The notes: a model not told the origin generated them from the letters alone. Positions 51,786 to 61,543 are shown, numbered from the stretch's first letter. The stretch is 64,000 bases of DNA from Dehalococcoidia bacterium (GCA_021731085.1 JAKFYB010000015.1:17745-81744); one strand, 5' to 3'. Made by a program: numbers and translations.

Positions 51786-52190
51786 ATGACGCTGATCCTC
51801 GAACAGGAATATGTCGACGAGATGATCGCGCACGCCCGCGAAGACGCGCCGAACGAGTGCTGCGGCATCATCGCCGGCGTCGATGGCCGCGCGAAGAAGC
51901 TGTACCGCGCGATCAACGCCGAGGCCAGCCCCTACCGCTACAGCGTCGAACCGCGCGACCTTCTGCGTATCCACCGCGACGCCGACAACAACGACTGGGA
52001 CTTCCTCGCCATCTACCACTCCCACACGCACACGGAGGCATACCCCTCGCCGACCGACGTGCGTCTCGCGGCCTGGCCGGACGCGTACTACATCCTCGTC
52101 TCGCTCATGGACGACGAGCCCGTCGTGCGCGCCTTCCGCATCGAAGACGGCGCCGTCACGGAAGAACCCATCGAATCCCCCGCATCCTGA
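51786..52190 (+). CDS. JAMM/MPN-domain (M67) metallopeptidase
   Basis: This 134-residue peptidase has the JAMM signature: Glu in NECCGIIAG, then HSHTHTEAYPSPTDV (H-x-H-x7-S-x2-D). Bacterial members cleave the C-terminal Gly-Gly extensions of ubiquitin-like sulfur carriers, or otherwise act in sulfur transfer. No thiS, moaD or cysteine synthase gene is adjacent. The CxxC-rich upstream protein may be the partner. Confidence 0.9.
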   Translation: MTLILEQEYVDEMIAHAREDAPNECCGIIAGVDGRAKKLYRAINAEASPYRYSVEPRDLLRIHRDADNNDWDFLAIYHSHTHTEAYPSPTDVRLAAWPDAYYILVSLMDDEPVVRAFRIEDGAVTEEPIESPAS

Positions 52191-52223
52191 CCACAGTCGC
52201 GCGCGACACCCACGGAGGCATAC

Positions 52224-52697
52224 ATGGCGCTGAAGGAACAGATCTCGGACGACCTGAAGTCGGCAATGCGCGAAAGTGACTCCGTACGACGTGACACGCT
52301 GCGATCGCTCCTCACCGCCATCAACAACACCGAAGTCGCCCGCGTCAACGTGAAAGACGAGTCGGCCACCCGGCAGCCGTTGGCCGACGCCGACATCCTC
52401 GACGTCTTCCAGAAGCAGGCGAAGCAACGGCGAGAGAGCATCGTCGAGTACGAGAAGGCGAAGCGCAGCGACCTCGTAGAGCGCGAGCAGGCCGAGCTGA
52501 AGATCATCGAGGCCTACCTGCCCCAGCAGCTATCCCGCGACGAGATCGCAACCGAGGTGAAGACCGTGATCGCGGAGACGGGCGCAACCGGCCCTTCGGA
52601 CAAGAACAAGGTCATGCCCGCCATCATGGCGAAGCTCAAGGGTCGCGCAGACGGCCGCCTGATCAACGAAGTCGTCACGGAACTGCTCACCGGCTAA
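52224..52697 (+). CDS. GatB/YqeY domain protein
   Basis: This 157-residue protein matches the YqeY family: MALKEQISDDLKSAMRESDSVRRDTLRSLLTAINN at the start, FQKQAKQRRESIVEYEKAKRSDLVERE in the middle, and KVMPAIMAKLKGRADGRLINEVV at the end. The fold is related to the tail of GatB, which binds tRNA in amidotransferases. Its role is unsettled. GGAGG precedes the ATG. A bidirectional hairpin lies 165 bases downstream. Confidence 0.92.
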   Translation: MALKEQISDDLKSAMRESDSVRRDTLRSLLTAINNTEVARVNVKDESATRQPLADADILDVFQKQAKQRRESIVEYEKAKRSDLVEREQAELKIIEAYLPQQLSRDEIATEVKTVIAETGATGPSDKNKVMPAIMAKLKGRADGRLINEVVTELLTG

Positions 52698-52915
52698 GCG
52701 CCGTATGAAGCGCGGGCCCGCCGCGGGCGGCTTCAGCCCGCGTCGCTGTGCGCAAACAGTGATCCGCCGCGGAGCGCAAGCGAAACGAAGGCTTAAGGGC
52801 GCTGCTTGCCGCGCCCGTCACCGCACACCCCAAACCTTCTAGCAATAGCCCAAGCGAAAAGAGAGACCGGCTAGCTGCCGGCCTCTTTGTGTCCGTGCGC
52901 GATCGTGCGTGCTAC
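52698..52915. terminator. Intergenic region with a REP-like palindrome and a bidirectional terminator
   Basis: Near 52708-52745 a GCGGGC-rich palindrome resembles the REP-like elements elsewhere. At 52862-52888 AGAG-A-CCGGC pairs with GCCGG-C-CTCT around a 5-base loop. It is followed by TTT on the plus strand and by CTCTTTT on the minus strand, so it can end both convergent transcripts (yqeY and the vWA protein). Confidence 0.65.
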
Positions 52916-55900
52916 CTAGTCGCCGAAGTTCGTCGGCGGCGGCAGCGGCGGCTGCTCCGGTATCGGCTCCTGGCAGGTGCTGTCCTGCCGCCCGAAGACC
53001 TTCTGGATGTCCTTGATGTCGATATCCAGGTCGTGCTGCTCCGGTTCGAGGTCGAACCACTTGCTGTACAGCAGGCCTCCGAAGAACGCCCCATACATAC
53101 CGGCGATGTTCTGCGCGTCCGTCAGGTCTACATCGCAGTCGAGGTCAAGGTCGCCCTCAAGAATGCGAACCGTTATCGCCAGGTCACCGCACGTCGGCGT
53201 CAGACCACCGTTCTCAGACTGATACACCGGGTGCCCGAGCGTGTCCACCAGCTCGCAACCGTTGTCCTTGATAACCGTCAGGACACCGTTGTTGTTCCCG
53301 GGGAAGATGTCGTTGTTCAGGTCCGGATGTGGAACCAGCATCAGTGCAGCCAGGTTGAACTCCGGCGTCTCACCTGAGTGTGGGCCTTGCGGCAGCTGAC
53401 CGTTCGACACACAACCGAAGTGGACGATGTTCTCCAGGATGATCGAGTAGGCGCAGGTGCCGTTGTTCGCGCCACCCGGATCAGGCTGGCAATACGCGTT
53501 CCCGGACGCCGTTGACGTGTCCAGCTCATCCACTGGGCCGCGGTCGGAACCGGCGCCGCCAGGACCAAAGACGATGTCGCACGGGTTCACCGACTGAATC
53601 ACGAAGTTGTCGTACTCCACGCTGAACTCGTACGCACCCAGACCAAGCTCCGTGTTCGGCGGAGCGACAGCACCGCTGTCATCCGGCGTGTTCGGCAACC
53701 CATCAGGTCCGAAGTTCGTGCAGACGCAGCTGTCGTTCACGTCCTTCACGCCGTCCCCGTCGTGGTCGCTGTAGACATTGTTCGCGCGCTCAAAGACGAT
53801 CAGGTCGCCCTCGCCCGGGCCGTCACAGTCCGGATCATTGCCAGCGTCCAGATCGGGCTCACAGATCCACAGGTTCGCGCTCGGGTGCGACGGATTCTCG
53901 TTGTTGTCGTTGCCCTCGCCGCGCTTGTGTACAGCCGGTCCCTCGCGCGTCGCAGTGAAGGTCGGCGTGTTCGAGGGCGTGCTCGTAACCGTGAATGTGG
54001 CCGTATCCGTCGGCGTCAGCGTAGGCGTGAATGTGGCCGTGTTCGTTGGACTGTTCGTGGGCGTGTTCGTCACGGTGTTCGTGGCCGTGTTCGTCGCGGT
54101 ATTGGTCGCCGTGTTCGTCGGACTGTTCGTTGGCGTGCTTGTAGCGGTCGCTGTCGGCGAGTTCGTGGCCGTGTTGGTCGGCGTGTTCGTTGCCGTGTTT
54201 GTTGGCGTGTTCGTGGCGGTGTTCGTCGCCGTATTCGTGGCGGTGTCCGTCGGCGTCGGCGTGTTCGTCGCCGTATTCGTCGGCGTGTTGGTGGCTGTGT
54301 TCGTCGGCGTGTTCGTTGGTGTGTCCGTCGGCGTATTCGTCGCCGTGTTGGTTGGTGTATTGGTCGCCGTGTTCGTCGGCGTGTTCGTGTTCGTCGCCGT
54401 CGGCGTAACCGTCGGTGTGTCCGTCGGCAGCGGCGTCATGGAGCCTTCCGCGTTGAAGGTCGCCGTCAGATCCGGCGTGTTCGTCGGTGTCGGCGTGTTC
54501 GTTGGCGTGTTGGTCGCCGTGTTCGTGGCTGTGTTGGTCGGCGTGTTCGTCGGCGTCGCCGTCGGAACCGGCGTGTTCGTCGGCGTATCAGTGGGCGTGT
54601 TGGTGGCCGTGTTCGTCGGCGTCGGCGTATTGGTCGCCGTGTTCGTCGGGGTGTTCGTGGCCGTGTTGGTCGGCGTGTTTGTGGCCGTGTTCGTCGGCGT
54701 GTTTGTGGCCGTGTTCGTCGGCGTGTTTGTGGCCGTGTTTGTTGGCGTGTTCGTGGGCGTATTCGTCGGTGTCGCCGTTGCCGTGTTTGTCGGCGTGTTC
54801 GTCGGCGTATTCGTCGGCGTGTTGGTGCGCGTTGGCGTGTGGGTCGATGTGTGGGTTGGCGTATTGCTCGGTGTGGGCGTGGGCGCCGCGAGGATCGTCA
54901 CACCGGCACACGACGGCCCATCCGAGGGGTGCTCGCTCGGGTTCAGCACCTGGTCGGACGTCACGGACGCGCAGTTATCCGTATTGGCAACAGCCGTGAG
55001 CGCCGTGAAGTTCACCGTGATCGTACGGGTCTTACCCGACTCCCACACCGTCGGATTTCCGTCGGTGGGTGAATGCTGAAGGTCGTTCCATGTAAGCGTC
55101 CCGGCACCGGACGTAGTGGGCGCGGGCACGGCGGACACAAACGACAGGTATGTCGAGTTGAAGGTGTCGCTGATATCGACGTTCTGGAGCGCGAGCGCGC
55201 CCGCGTTCGTGACGGTGATCGTGTACGTCACCGTGCCGCCGGGCATCACCGTGCTTGCCGTCGTCCGCATCTTCGTGATGTTGATGTCGCAGATGTCGGA
55301 AGCGATGTCATTGAAGATCGAAGTGATGTCGGAGAGGCTGCCCGGGAAGTAACCACCTGGCGAGGCGAGACTTGCGTTCAGGACAGCATCGCCCGGGTCG
55401 ATCAGGTCGTAGCCGATGACGTAGACGGTCGTGCCTGCCTGCTTCGCCTGGTTCGCCCAGTACTGGGCATACACGTCTGCGCCGTCACCACTAAATGTTG
55501 TGCTGACGGCGACGTCGCCGTCGCGCTCAACTGCAAGCTCATCGACGTGCCCGGTCGCGAAGGCTGTTCCCGTGCCGTTGAAGATGCCGTCACCGTTGGC
55601 GTCCAGGTACAGCGTGCCGTTGATGACTTGGAAGTTAAAGGCGGCGCCAAAGTTGTAGTCGTCAGAATTGCTGAGACTGCCATCCTCATTTGCATCGAGG
55701 GCATTCGTCAATTGCGAAGAGTTCGTAATCTGCCAGAGCCCGTCAACAACAATGAAGTCAGCGGAGGAGTCGCCTCCCGGGAAATCAACGCTTATGTCGT
55801 CTCCAGTGTCGATGTAGCCGTTGTCGTTGACGTCGATGAAGAAATCATCGTCAAGTCCGCTGGAGGTCACGTCCGCGGGCTGGTTTGCACTCCCGTCCGA

Positions 55901-56404
55901 CAGAATCACGATGTAGTCGTTGGCGTCCGGCTCGGGATCCGTGTCGTTAGCCGGCTCAAGCTGGCGCTGCGCGAGAGCGATTCCGTAGCCGATGTTCGTG
56001 CGCCCAGAAGCGGCATATCCGTTGATCGACGTCCGCATGTTGGTTGCGTTTGTGCTTAGCGTACGGTCTGTCGTAGCGATGCCATCGTGGCCACCAGTCA
56101 GCGCCATCTGGTGCGGCGTTAGATCCGGGTCGGCCGGACCGCCGGCAAACGCGTTGACGAAGCCAACTGCAGCTGCCTTCGCGTTCGCAAGTTTGCTTGG
56201 GCTGTCATCCATCGAGCCGGAGTGGTCGAAGAGCATGCTGATGTCAACAGGGACGGTGCACGAAGGGTCTTCGGCGCCCGCGAATGCTGAAGACGGACTG
56301 AGTGGGTTCTTGCCCGCGAATCCGGGAGCCATGACGGCGCCCAGCACGACGCTCACGCCGATAGCAGTGAGTACGAGCCGTTTGGCAGCGAATAATCGTC
56401 GCAC
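52916..56404 (-). CDS. Large secreted vWA protein with Thr-Pro repeat stalk and dockerin-like end
   Basis: This 1162-residue protein starts at GTG (GGAGG 8 bases upstream) with a signal peptide (residues 1 to about 31). A vWA domain follows, with the metal-ion (MIDAS) motif FDHSGSMDD; it also holds repeats of Asp-rich DxDxDG loops. A DUF11/CARDB-like Ig domain (about 380-490; [20 protein letters not shown]) precedes a stalk of Thr-Pro-Thr-Asn/Ala repeats (about 505-815). Next comes a calcium-type Asp-rich domain, and the end has two dockerin-like repeats ([17 protein letters not shown] and [13 protein letters not shown]). It is probably displayed on or released from the cell and may bind surfaces. 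The stalk is low-complexity and likely O-glycosylated in principle. Confidence 0.88.
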   Translation of the reverse strand: MRRLFAAKRLVLTAIGVSVVLGAVMAPGFAGKNPLSPSSAFAGAEDPSCTVPVDISMLFDHSGSMDDSPSKLANAKAAAVGFVNAFAGGPADPDLTPHQMALTGGHDGIATTDRTLSTNATNMRTSINGYAASGRTNIGYGIALAQRQLEPANDTDPEPDANDYIVILSDGSANQPADVTSSGLDDDFFIDVNDNGYIDTGDDISVDFPGGDSSADFIVVDGLWQITNSSQLTNALDANEDGSLSNSDDYNFGAAFNFQVINGTLYLDANGDGIFNGTGTAFATGHVDELAVERDGDVAVSTTFSGDGADVYAQYWANQAKQAGTTVYVIGYDLIDPGDAVLNASLASPGGYFPGSLSDITSIFNDIASDICDINITKMRTTASTVMPGGTVTYTITVTNAGALALQNVDISDTFNSTYLSFVSAVPAPTTSGAGTLTWNDLQHSPTDGNPTVWESGKTRTITVNFTALTAVANTDNCASVTSDQVLNPSEHPSDGPSCAGVTILAAPTPTPSNTPTHTSTHTPTRTNTPTNTPTNTPTNTATATPTNTPTNTPTNTATNTPTNTATNTPTNTATNTPTNTATNTPTNTATNTPTPTNTATNTPTDTPTNTPVPTATPTNTPTNTATNTATNTPTNTPTPTNTPDLTATFNAEGSMTPLPTDTPTVTPTATNTNTPTNTATNTPTNTATNTPTDTPTNTPTNTATNTPTNTATNTPTPTDTATNTATNTATNTPTNTATNTPTNTATNSPTATATSTPTNSPTNTATNTATNTATNTVTNTPTNSPTNTATFTPTLTPTDTATFTVTSTPSNTPTFTATREGPAVHKRGEGNDNNENPSHPSANLWICEPDLDAGNDPDCDGPGEGDLIVFERANNVYSDHDGDGVKDVNDSCVCTNFGPDGLPNTPDDSGAVAPPNTELGLGAYEFSVEYDNFVIQSVNPCDIVFGPGGAGSDRGPVDELDTSTASGNAYCQPDPGGANNGTCAYSIILENIVHFGCVSNGQLPQGPHSGETPEFNLAALMLVPHPDLNNDIFPGNNNGVLTVIKDNGCELVDTLGHPVYQSENGGLTPTCGDLAITVRILEGDLDLDCDVDLTDAQNIAGMYGAFFGGLLYSKWFDLEPEQHDLDIDIKDIQKVFGRQDSTCQEPIPEQPPLPPPTNFGD
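53960..54880 (-). repeat. Low-complexity coding repeat (Thr-Pro-Thr-Asn stalk)
   Basis: About 0.9 kb of the vWA gene consists of 12-, 18- and 24-base units coding for [12 protein letters not shown] peptides, with many near-identical copies. Such arrays vary in number between strains by slippage or recombination and are hard to assemble. A long open frame in the other strand is a shadow of the repeat. Confidence 0.85.
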
Positions 56405-56646
56405 CGAGGCACCTCCCCCTGGCCATAGCCAAGGTTGACCCCGCCCTGAAGCGGAGTTTCACGAATCTACAGATACGCGGGGAGAACCCGAGGTGCTCTC
56501 AACGGGTTATGGGGCGATAGTACGGGCGCGCGCCGGAGGTGTCAAGAGTTTTCGCGAGCTATTTTGCCTGACAAGTTGTCTTCCAATAGACGATCCTGCA
56601 ACGCAAAGGTTGCTTCTATCGGATGGGATACAGCATGTGTCCCATC
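56405..56646. other. Leader and promoter region of the vWA protein
   Basis: No gene is seen. On the minus strand a hairpin, CCTTGGC-TATG-GCCAGGG, lies just before the GGAGG ribosome site of the vWA gene and could hide it. The rest lacks clear -35/-10 pairs, but the stretch beyond 56510 is A/T-richer. Confidence 0.5.
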
Positions 56647-57978
56647 TCAAGCTCTGCCTGCCACCGGCTCCGCGGCGATGAGGTCGTATTCCCGTCCCGT
56701 TTCCTCCACCACATGTCGGATGCCCCCAGCCACTCGAAGCAGCACCAGGCTCGCCAGACCTGCGTACAACCCCGCAACGATGATCATCACCGGGGGCAGC
56801 CCAATCAGCGCCGCCAAGCCCGATGACGCCAGCGCCGCGAACGGCGTCGGTCCGTTGAACGCGATGCCGTTCAGTGACATCACTCGCCCGCGAAACGGCC
56901 CCGGCGTCGACTCCTGCAGCATCATCTGGTTCAGGCTCAGCTGCGACGAAAACGCAAATGAAATCAGCGCCTGGATCGCGATCGCCACGGCCGGCTCCCT
57001 CGTGAGCGCCATAATGATCATCCCAATCGGACCGGAGATGGCCGCGAACCAGATGCGCTCAACCCGCAGTTGCGTCGGCCACCAGATCAGCATCATCGCC
57101 CCAACGACCGACCCCACGCCCGAACTCGCCCACAGCAGGCCGAGCATCGTCGCCCCGCCGTCAAGAACATCCGTCACGTAGAAGGGCGTCAGAATCGCGA
57201 CGATCGGAAAGATCAGCGTCGTGTTCAGCGCCGTCATCGTCAGCAGCGCCCCGATGTGGGGCCGTGACCGCGCGTGCCGAAACCCCTCCCGCAGCCCGTC
57301 GATGGACGACATCCGAGGCCCATCGTCCGTCCGCGGCGCCATCCGCTGCCGCACGATCAGCAGGCTGAAGATGACGGCCACAAAGCTCGCCGCATTCAAG
57401 AAGTACGCCGTTGCGAGCCCGAATCCCGCGATCACCGCCCCCGCCATCGCGGGCCCGACCATGCGGGTTCCGTGAAAGGTCGCCGAATTCAACGCCACCA
57501 CCTGCCCGATTTTCTCCGGTGGCACGAGCTCCGGCAGAAACGCCTGGTAGGCCGGCATGTCGTACCCAAAGGCGACGCCAAGGCAGGCCGCGCACGCGAC
57601 GATCATCCAGAACTGCACCTCGTCGATGAGTACGAGGAATCCGAGCGTCGCCGCCAGCACCATCATCACGACCTGCGTGATGATCAAGATCCGCCGCTTG
57701 TCGCCCTTGTCGGCGAGCACCCCACCAAACAGCATCACAACAAGGCTTGGCACGGCGTTCGCGAAGTTCACAATGCCGAGGCCCAGCGCCGAGTCCCAAA
57801 GCTGCAGCACCAGGATGCCCTGCGCGATCGCCTGCATCCACGTGCCCGTCATGGAGATCGCTTGCCCGGTCCAGACCACGCGGAAGTCGCGCTCTTGAAG
57901 CGCCGAGACAGAACCCGGCACCTTCAGGCCGAACGGCAGTCCGCGTGGAGAAGCGTCGATCGTCGCCATGTCGGCCAT
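56647..57978 (-). CDS. Major facilitator superfamily transporter
   Basis: This 443-residue protein has about 12 hydrophobic segments. It has RDFRVVWTGQAISMTGTWMQAIAQGILVLQL at the start and the loop 2-3 motif GGVLADKGDKRR. It resembles the DHA3/enterobactin-exporter-like group (EntS type) with NALNSATFHGTRMVGPAMAGAVIAG-like text. It probably exports a small molecule; the cargo is unknown. ATG 57969 is a second possible start. It lies just before tRNA-Ala, on the opposite strand. Confidence 0.9.
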   Translation of the reverse strand: MADMATIDASPRGLPFGLKVPGSVSALQERDFRVVWTGQAISMTGTWMQAIAQGILVLQLWDSALGLGIVNFANAVPSLVVMLFGGVLADKGDKRRILIITQVVMMVLAATLGFLVLIDEVQFWMIVACAACLGVAFGYDMPAYQAFLPELVPPEKIGQVVALNSATFHGTRMVGPAMAGAVIAGFGLATAYFLNAASFVAVIFSLLIVRQRMAPRTDDGPRMSSIDGLREGFRHARSRPHIGALLTMTALNTTLIFPIVAILTPFYVTDVLDGGATMLGLLWASSGVGSVVGAMMLIWWPTQLRVERIWFAAISGPIGMIIMALTREPAVAIAIQALISFAFSSQLSLNQMMLQESTPGPFRGRVMSLNGIAFNGPTPFAALASSGLAALIGLPPVMIIVAGLYAGLASLVLLRVAGGIRHVVEETGREYDLIAAEPVAGRA

Positions 57979-58080
57979 CGTAGTGGAAGCGTCGATCGCG
58001 CCATAGGACGAACGTAACCTCAACCGCGCGCCGTTAAGGTTGGCGGGCGATTGACCCTGTTGATACGATGCCTGCGGTAC

Positions 58081-58156
58081 GGGGCCGTAGCTCAATTGGG
58101 AGAGCGCCACACTGGCAGTGTGGAGGTCAGGGGTTCGAGTCCCCTCGGCTCCACCA
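58081..58156 (+). tRNA. tRNA-Ala (GGC anticodon)
   Basis: Acceptor GGGGCCG pairs with CGGCTCC (one G-T wobble), with A and an encoded CCA at the end. D arm GCTC-AATTGGGA-GAGC; anticodon stem and loop CCACA-CTGGCAG-TGTGG; T arm CAGGG-GTTCGAG-TCCCCT-like. The anticodon GGC reads Ala GCC/GCU codons. Confidence 0.95.
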
Positions 58157-58189
58157 TTCCCCAACACACGTCCGTAGGTGAATGCCCGC

Positions 58190-58220
58190 TTGCAAGGCGC
58201 ATACCCCTTCCTCATATAAT
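58190..58220 (+). promoter_or_regulatory. Probable promoter of the T-box transcript
   Basis: TTGCAA (58190-58195) and the perfect TATAAT (58215-58220) are 19 bases apart, slightly long for a sigma70-type promoter. Transcription would begin near 58227, about 35 bases before the T-box structure. Confidence 0.6.
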
Positions 58221-58261
58221 GCGCCCACAACTGAACGTCTGCTTCGATCCGGAGTAGTACG

Positions 58262-58475
58262 CGCTTCGCCCAGAGAGCCGGCGGCGGTGTGAGTCGGCAG
58301 CCAGAGCGCAGAACTCACCGGTGAGCACCGATAGTGAGCCCGTCACGGGTTAGCCATCGGCGGGAACGCCCGTTATCGCGTCCGAGGTGCCCCGCCGCGG
58401 CGGGGAACCAGGGTGGTACCGCGGAGACCGATGACATCGGAGCCCTCCGTCCCTGTGGACGGTGGGTTTTTTTGT
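58262..58475 (+). promoter_or_regulatory. T-box riboswitch, probable Leu specifier
   Basis: The T-box sequence AACCAGGGTGGTACCGCGG (58406-58424) is canonical. The terminator CCC-T-CCGTCC / GGACGG-T-GGG followed by TTTTTTT lies at 58443-58473. In stem I, GAA-CTC-A at 58311-58317 places CTC (Leu) at the likely specifier position. The TGGT inside the T-box pairs with an uncharged NCCA end bearing A73, which fits tRNA-Leu. When Leu tRNA is uncharged the terminator would not form and downstream genes (mgtC-like, leuS) would be expressed. Confidence 0.92.
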
Positions 58476-58519
58476 ACCCCGAGCCAGGCGTGGACATCAG
58501 GCGTCAGGAAGGCAAGCAG

Positions 58520-59029
58520 ATGATCGATTCGAGCGAACAGTGGGCAATGGTCGGCCGCCTTGCCCTTGCGGCCGTGCTCGGCGCGCTCATCGGCCTCGAA
58601 CGCGAGTACCGCGGCTACCCGGCCGGCATCCGCACGATGGCCCTGGTGTGCATGGGCTCGGCGCTGTTCGGCGATATGTCCGTAACGTATGCCGGCAATG
58701 ACCGTATCGCCGCACAGGTCGTGACAGGCATCGGCTTCCTGGGCGCGGGCCTCATGTTCCGTGAAGGGCTGAGCGTCAAGGGTGTGACGACAGCAGCGAC
58801 GATCTGGGCCGCCGCCGCTGTTGGCCTGGCCGTCGCCATCGAGGCGTACATCGTTGCCGCCTTCGGTGCGCTCTTCGCCATCATGATCCTCGAGATGCGC
58901 ATCATCACGAAGAACATCGGCCCAGACGACGGCGAAGGAGACAAGTACGAGGCCGCAACGGATCGGGAGAAAAAAGCCGAGCTCGAGGCCCGCACAAGAC
59001 GCCGGACAACCGAGGAAGACGAAGACTAG
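58520..59029 (+). CDS. MgtC/SapB-family membrane protein
   Basis: This 169-residue protein has four to five membrane helices: VGRLALAAVLGALIGLEREYRGYPAGIRTMALVCMGSALFG-like start, VTGIGFLGAGLMFREG and VKGVTTAATIWAAAAVGLAVAIEAYIVAAFGALFAIMI. The EYRGYPAGIRT and GFLGAG motifs are family signatures. The end is a charged tail. MgtC-like proteins act in magnesium limitation or on ATP synthase, but the family is diverse. It lies between a Leu T-box and leuS, 22 bases before the latter, so it is under leucine control here. AGGAAGG precedes the ATG. Confidence 0.92.
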   Translation: MIDSSEQWAMVGRLALAAVLGALIGLEREYRGYPAGIRTMALVCMGSALFGDMSVTYAGNDRIAAQVVTGIGFLGAGLMFREGLSVKGVTTAATIWAAAAVGLAVAIEAYIVAAFGALFAIMILEMRIITKNIGPDDGEGDKYEAATDREKKAELEARTRRRTTEEDED

Positions 59030-59051
59030 GTCCAGAGGATGTGAGGACACC

Positions 59052-61538
59052 ATGACGACGGACACCGCCAGCGAACGACGCGCACAACCGCAGCGCTATG
59101 ACCCGCTAGCCATCGAGCCGAAGTGGCGCGCGCGCTGGGAGGCCGACGACCTCTACCGCACGCCCGATGACGATCCGCGTCCGAAGTGGTACGCGCTGAC
59201 AATGCTGCCCTACACCTCCGGCGACCTCCACATCGGCCACTGGTTCGCAATGGCGCCGTCAGACGCCGCCGCGCGCTACAAGCGCATGACCGGCTACAAC
59301 GTGCTGTTCCCCATGGGCTTCGATGCCTTCGGTCTGCCAGCCGAAAACGCCGCCATCAAGAACAAGACCCACCCCGCCGAATGGACCGCGAAGAACGTCG
59401 AGCACATGCGCGGCCAACTGAAGCTCATGGGCGCGATGTTCGACTGGTCGCGCGAAGTCGTCACGGCCGACCCGGAGTTCTACAAGTGGACGCAGTGGTG
59501 GTTCCTCCAACTGCTGAAGCACGGTCTCGCTTACAAGAAGAAGGCCGCCGTCTGGTGGTGCCCCAAGGACCAGACCGTCCTCGCCAACGAGCAGGTCGTT
59601 GACGGCAAGTGTGAACGTTGCGAAACCGTCGTCGCCAAGCGCGAGCTCGAACAGTGGTTCTTCCGCATCACGAACTACGCCGACGAACTGCTCGACACCA
59701 GCAAGATGCAGTGGCCGGATCAGGTCAACCTCATGCAGCGCAACTGGATCGGCCGCAGCACCGGCGCGCATCTGACCTTCGGGCTCGATATCCCGGGCGT
59801 CGCCGAAGACGAGATAACCGTCTTCACCACGCGCCCCGACACGGTCTTCGGTGTGTCCTTCTTCGTGCTCGCGCCCGAACACCCGCTCGTCGCCCAGATC
59901 ACCACGGCGGAACAGCGCGAGGCCGTGCGCGCCTACGTCGACGCTGCCGGCAAGACATCAGAGATCGACCGCATGTCGACCGAGCGCGAGAAGACCGGAG
60001 TCTTCACCGGCGCCTACGTCACGAATAAGTTCAACGGCCAGAAGGTCCAGGTCTGGATCGCCGACTACGTCCTCGCGACCTACGGCACCGGCGCCGTCAT
60101 GGGCGTCCCCGGCCACGACCAGCGCGACTTCGACTTCGCGAAGAAGTTCGGGCTGCCGATCGTGCCCGTCTTTCAGCACCCGGACTGGGACGGCGGCGAA
60201 CTGACCGCCGCGCTCCCGCACGGTGGCGTGATGATCAACTCCGGCCCCCTCGACGGCACACCCGACGAAGTCGCCGTCGAAACGGCCATCAAGTACGCGG
60301 AGGAGAAGGGATACGGCAAGGGTGCCGTCACGTACCGCCTGCGCGACTGGCTTATCTCCCGCCAACGCATGTGGGGCGCTCCCATCCCCATCATCTACTG
60401 CGACGATCACGGCGCCGTCCCCGTGCCGGAAAGCGATCTCCCGGTGGAGCTGCCAGCGGACGCCGAGTTCCGCCCGACGGGCGAGTCGCCGCTCACGTAT
60501 CACGAAGGCTTCTTGAACACGAAGTGTCCGACCTGCGGCAAGCCCGCGAAGCGCGAGACCGACACACTCGACACGTTCATGTGCTCATCCTGGTACCAGA
60601 TGCGCTACATCGACCCGCACAACGGCGAGCGTCCGTTCAGTCGCGAACTAGCCCAGAAGTGGCTGCCCGTCGACCAGTACACCGGCGGCGCTGAGCACGC
60701 CGTCATGCACCTGCTGTACACGCGCTTCTTCACGAAGGCCGCGCGCGACATGGGCATCATCGAATACGACGAGCCGATGGTGCGCCTGTTCAACCAGGGC
60801 CAGATCCTCGGCCCCGACGGCCAGCGTATGAGCAAGTCGCGCGGCAACGTCGTCGCGCCCGATAGCCAGGTCGAGCGCTGGGGCACCGACACGTTCCGTG
60901 CGTACCTGATGTTCCTCGGCCCGTGGGAGCAAGGTGGGCCCTACGACGCCAGCGGCATCACCGGCATCTACCGCTGGCTGAGTCGCGCATGGAACGCCGC
61001 CACGGCGGACGTGCCGACAGCTTCCCAACCGGATGTACCGGCGACACGCGAGCTGCGGCGGTGGACACACAAGACCATCAAGCGCGTGACCGAAGACATC
61101 GAGGGCTTCCGCTTTAACACGCTCATTGCCGCGTTGATGGAGTTCACGAACGAATTGATCCGCATCCGCGAGTCCGGGGCGACTGTCGATGCCGACGCAT
61201 GGCGCGAAGCGGTGGAGTCGCTAGCGCTTATGCTGGCGCCTCCGTGCCCGCACATCGCCGAGGAACTCTGGGAACAGCTCGGAAAGCCGTACAGCGTGCA
61301 CACGCAAACGTGGCCGACGTACAGCGCCGATCTCGCCCGCGACGACGAAGTCGAGATCGCCGTGCAGGTGAACGGCAAGGTCCGCGATCGTCTCAAGCTG
61401 CCCCTCGACGCACCCGAGGACACAGCCCGCGAGCAAGGCATGGCGAGTACCGCCGTGACCCAGCACATCGAAGGCAAGGAAGTCGTCCGTGTGATTTACG
61501 TCCCCAACCGCTTGCTGAACATCATCGTCAAGGGCTAG
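59052..61538 (+). CDS. leuS: Leucyl-tRNA synthetase
   Basis: This 828-residue class I synthetase attaches Leu to its tRNAs. The HIGH-like motif is LPYTSGDLHIGHWF (about residue 50) and the KMSKS-like motif is GQRMSKSRGN (M593, S594, K595). The editing domain holds TTRPDTVFG and the conserved Asp region GTGAVMGVPGHDQRDFDF. A zinc-type Cys cluster lies near residues 175-200 (CPKDQTVLANEQVVDGKCERC). It sits after the Leu T-box and the mgtC-like gene and is probably transcribed with them. Confidence 0.97.
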   Translation: MTTDTASERRAQPQRYDPLAIEPKWRARWEADDLYRTPDDDPRPKWYALTMLPYTSGDLHIGHWFAMAPSDAAARYKRMTGYNVLFPMGFDAFGLPAENAAIKNKTHPAEWTAKNVEHMRGQLKLMGAMFDWSREVVTADPEFYKWTQWWFLQLLKHGLAYKKKAAVWWCPKDQTVLANEQVVDGKCERCETVVAKRELEQWFFRITNYADELLDTSKMQWPDQVNLMQRNWIGRSTGAHLTFGLDIPGVAEDEITVFTTRPDTVFGVSFFVLAPEHPLVAQITTAEQREAVRAYVDAAGKTSEIDRMSTEREKTGVFTGAYVTNKFNGQKVQVWIADYVLATYGTGAVMGVPGHDQRDFDFAKKFGLPIVPVFQHPDWDGGELTAALPHGGVMINSGPLDGTPDEVAVETAIKYAEEKGYGKGAVTYRLRDWLISRQRMWGAPIPIIYCDDHGAVPVPESDLPVELPADAEFRPTGESPLTYHEGFLNTKCPTCGKPAKRETDTLDTFMCSSWYQMRYIDPHNGERPFSRELAQKWLPVDQYTGGAEHAVMHLLYTRFFTKAARDMGIIEYDEPMVRLFNQGQILGPDGQRMSKSRGNVVAPDSQVERWGTDTFRAYLMFLGPWEQGGPYDASGITGIYRWLSRAWNAATADVPTASQPDVPATRELRRWTHKTIKRVTEDIEGFRFNTLIAALMEFTNELIRIRESGATVDADAWREAVESLALMLAPPCPHIAEELWEQLGKPYSVHTQTWPTYSADLARDDEVEIAVQVNGKVRDRLKLPLDAPEDTAREQGMASTAVTQHIEGKEVVRVIYVPNRLLNIIVKG

Positions 61539-61543
61539 CGATC

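Noticed and set aside
53960..54880. Direct repeats that might be a CRISPR array
   Set aside because: The units are contiguous, vary in length (12-24 bases), lack spacers and code for a regular peptide stalk. No cas genes are present.
53762..55072. Two long plus-strand open frames of about 435 codons
   Set aside because: They are the antisense of the Thr-Pro repeat region. They give low-complexity Arg- or Val-rich text and no domain, so they are shadows.
56564..57181. A plus-strand open frame of 205 codons
   Set aside because: It is antisense to the MFS transporter, with no motif and no ribosome site.
58334..58519. Longer start of the MgtC-like protein reaching into the T-box
   Set aside because: The upstream codons cover the T-box and terminator; AGGAAGG and a clear ATG at 58520 fit the family start.
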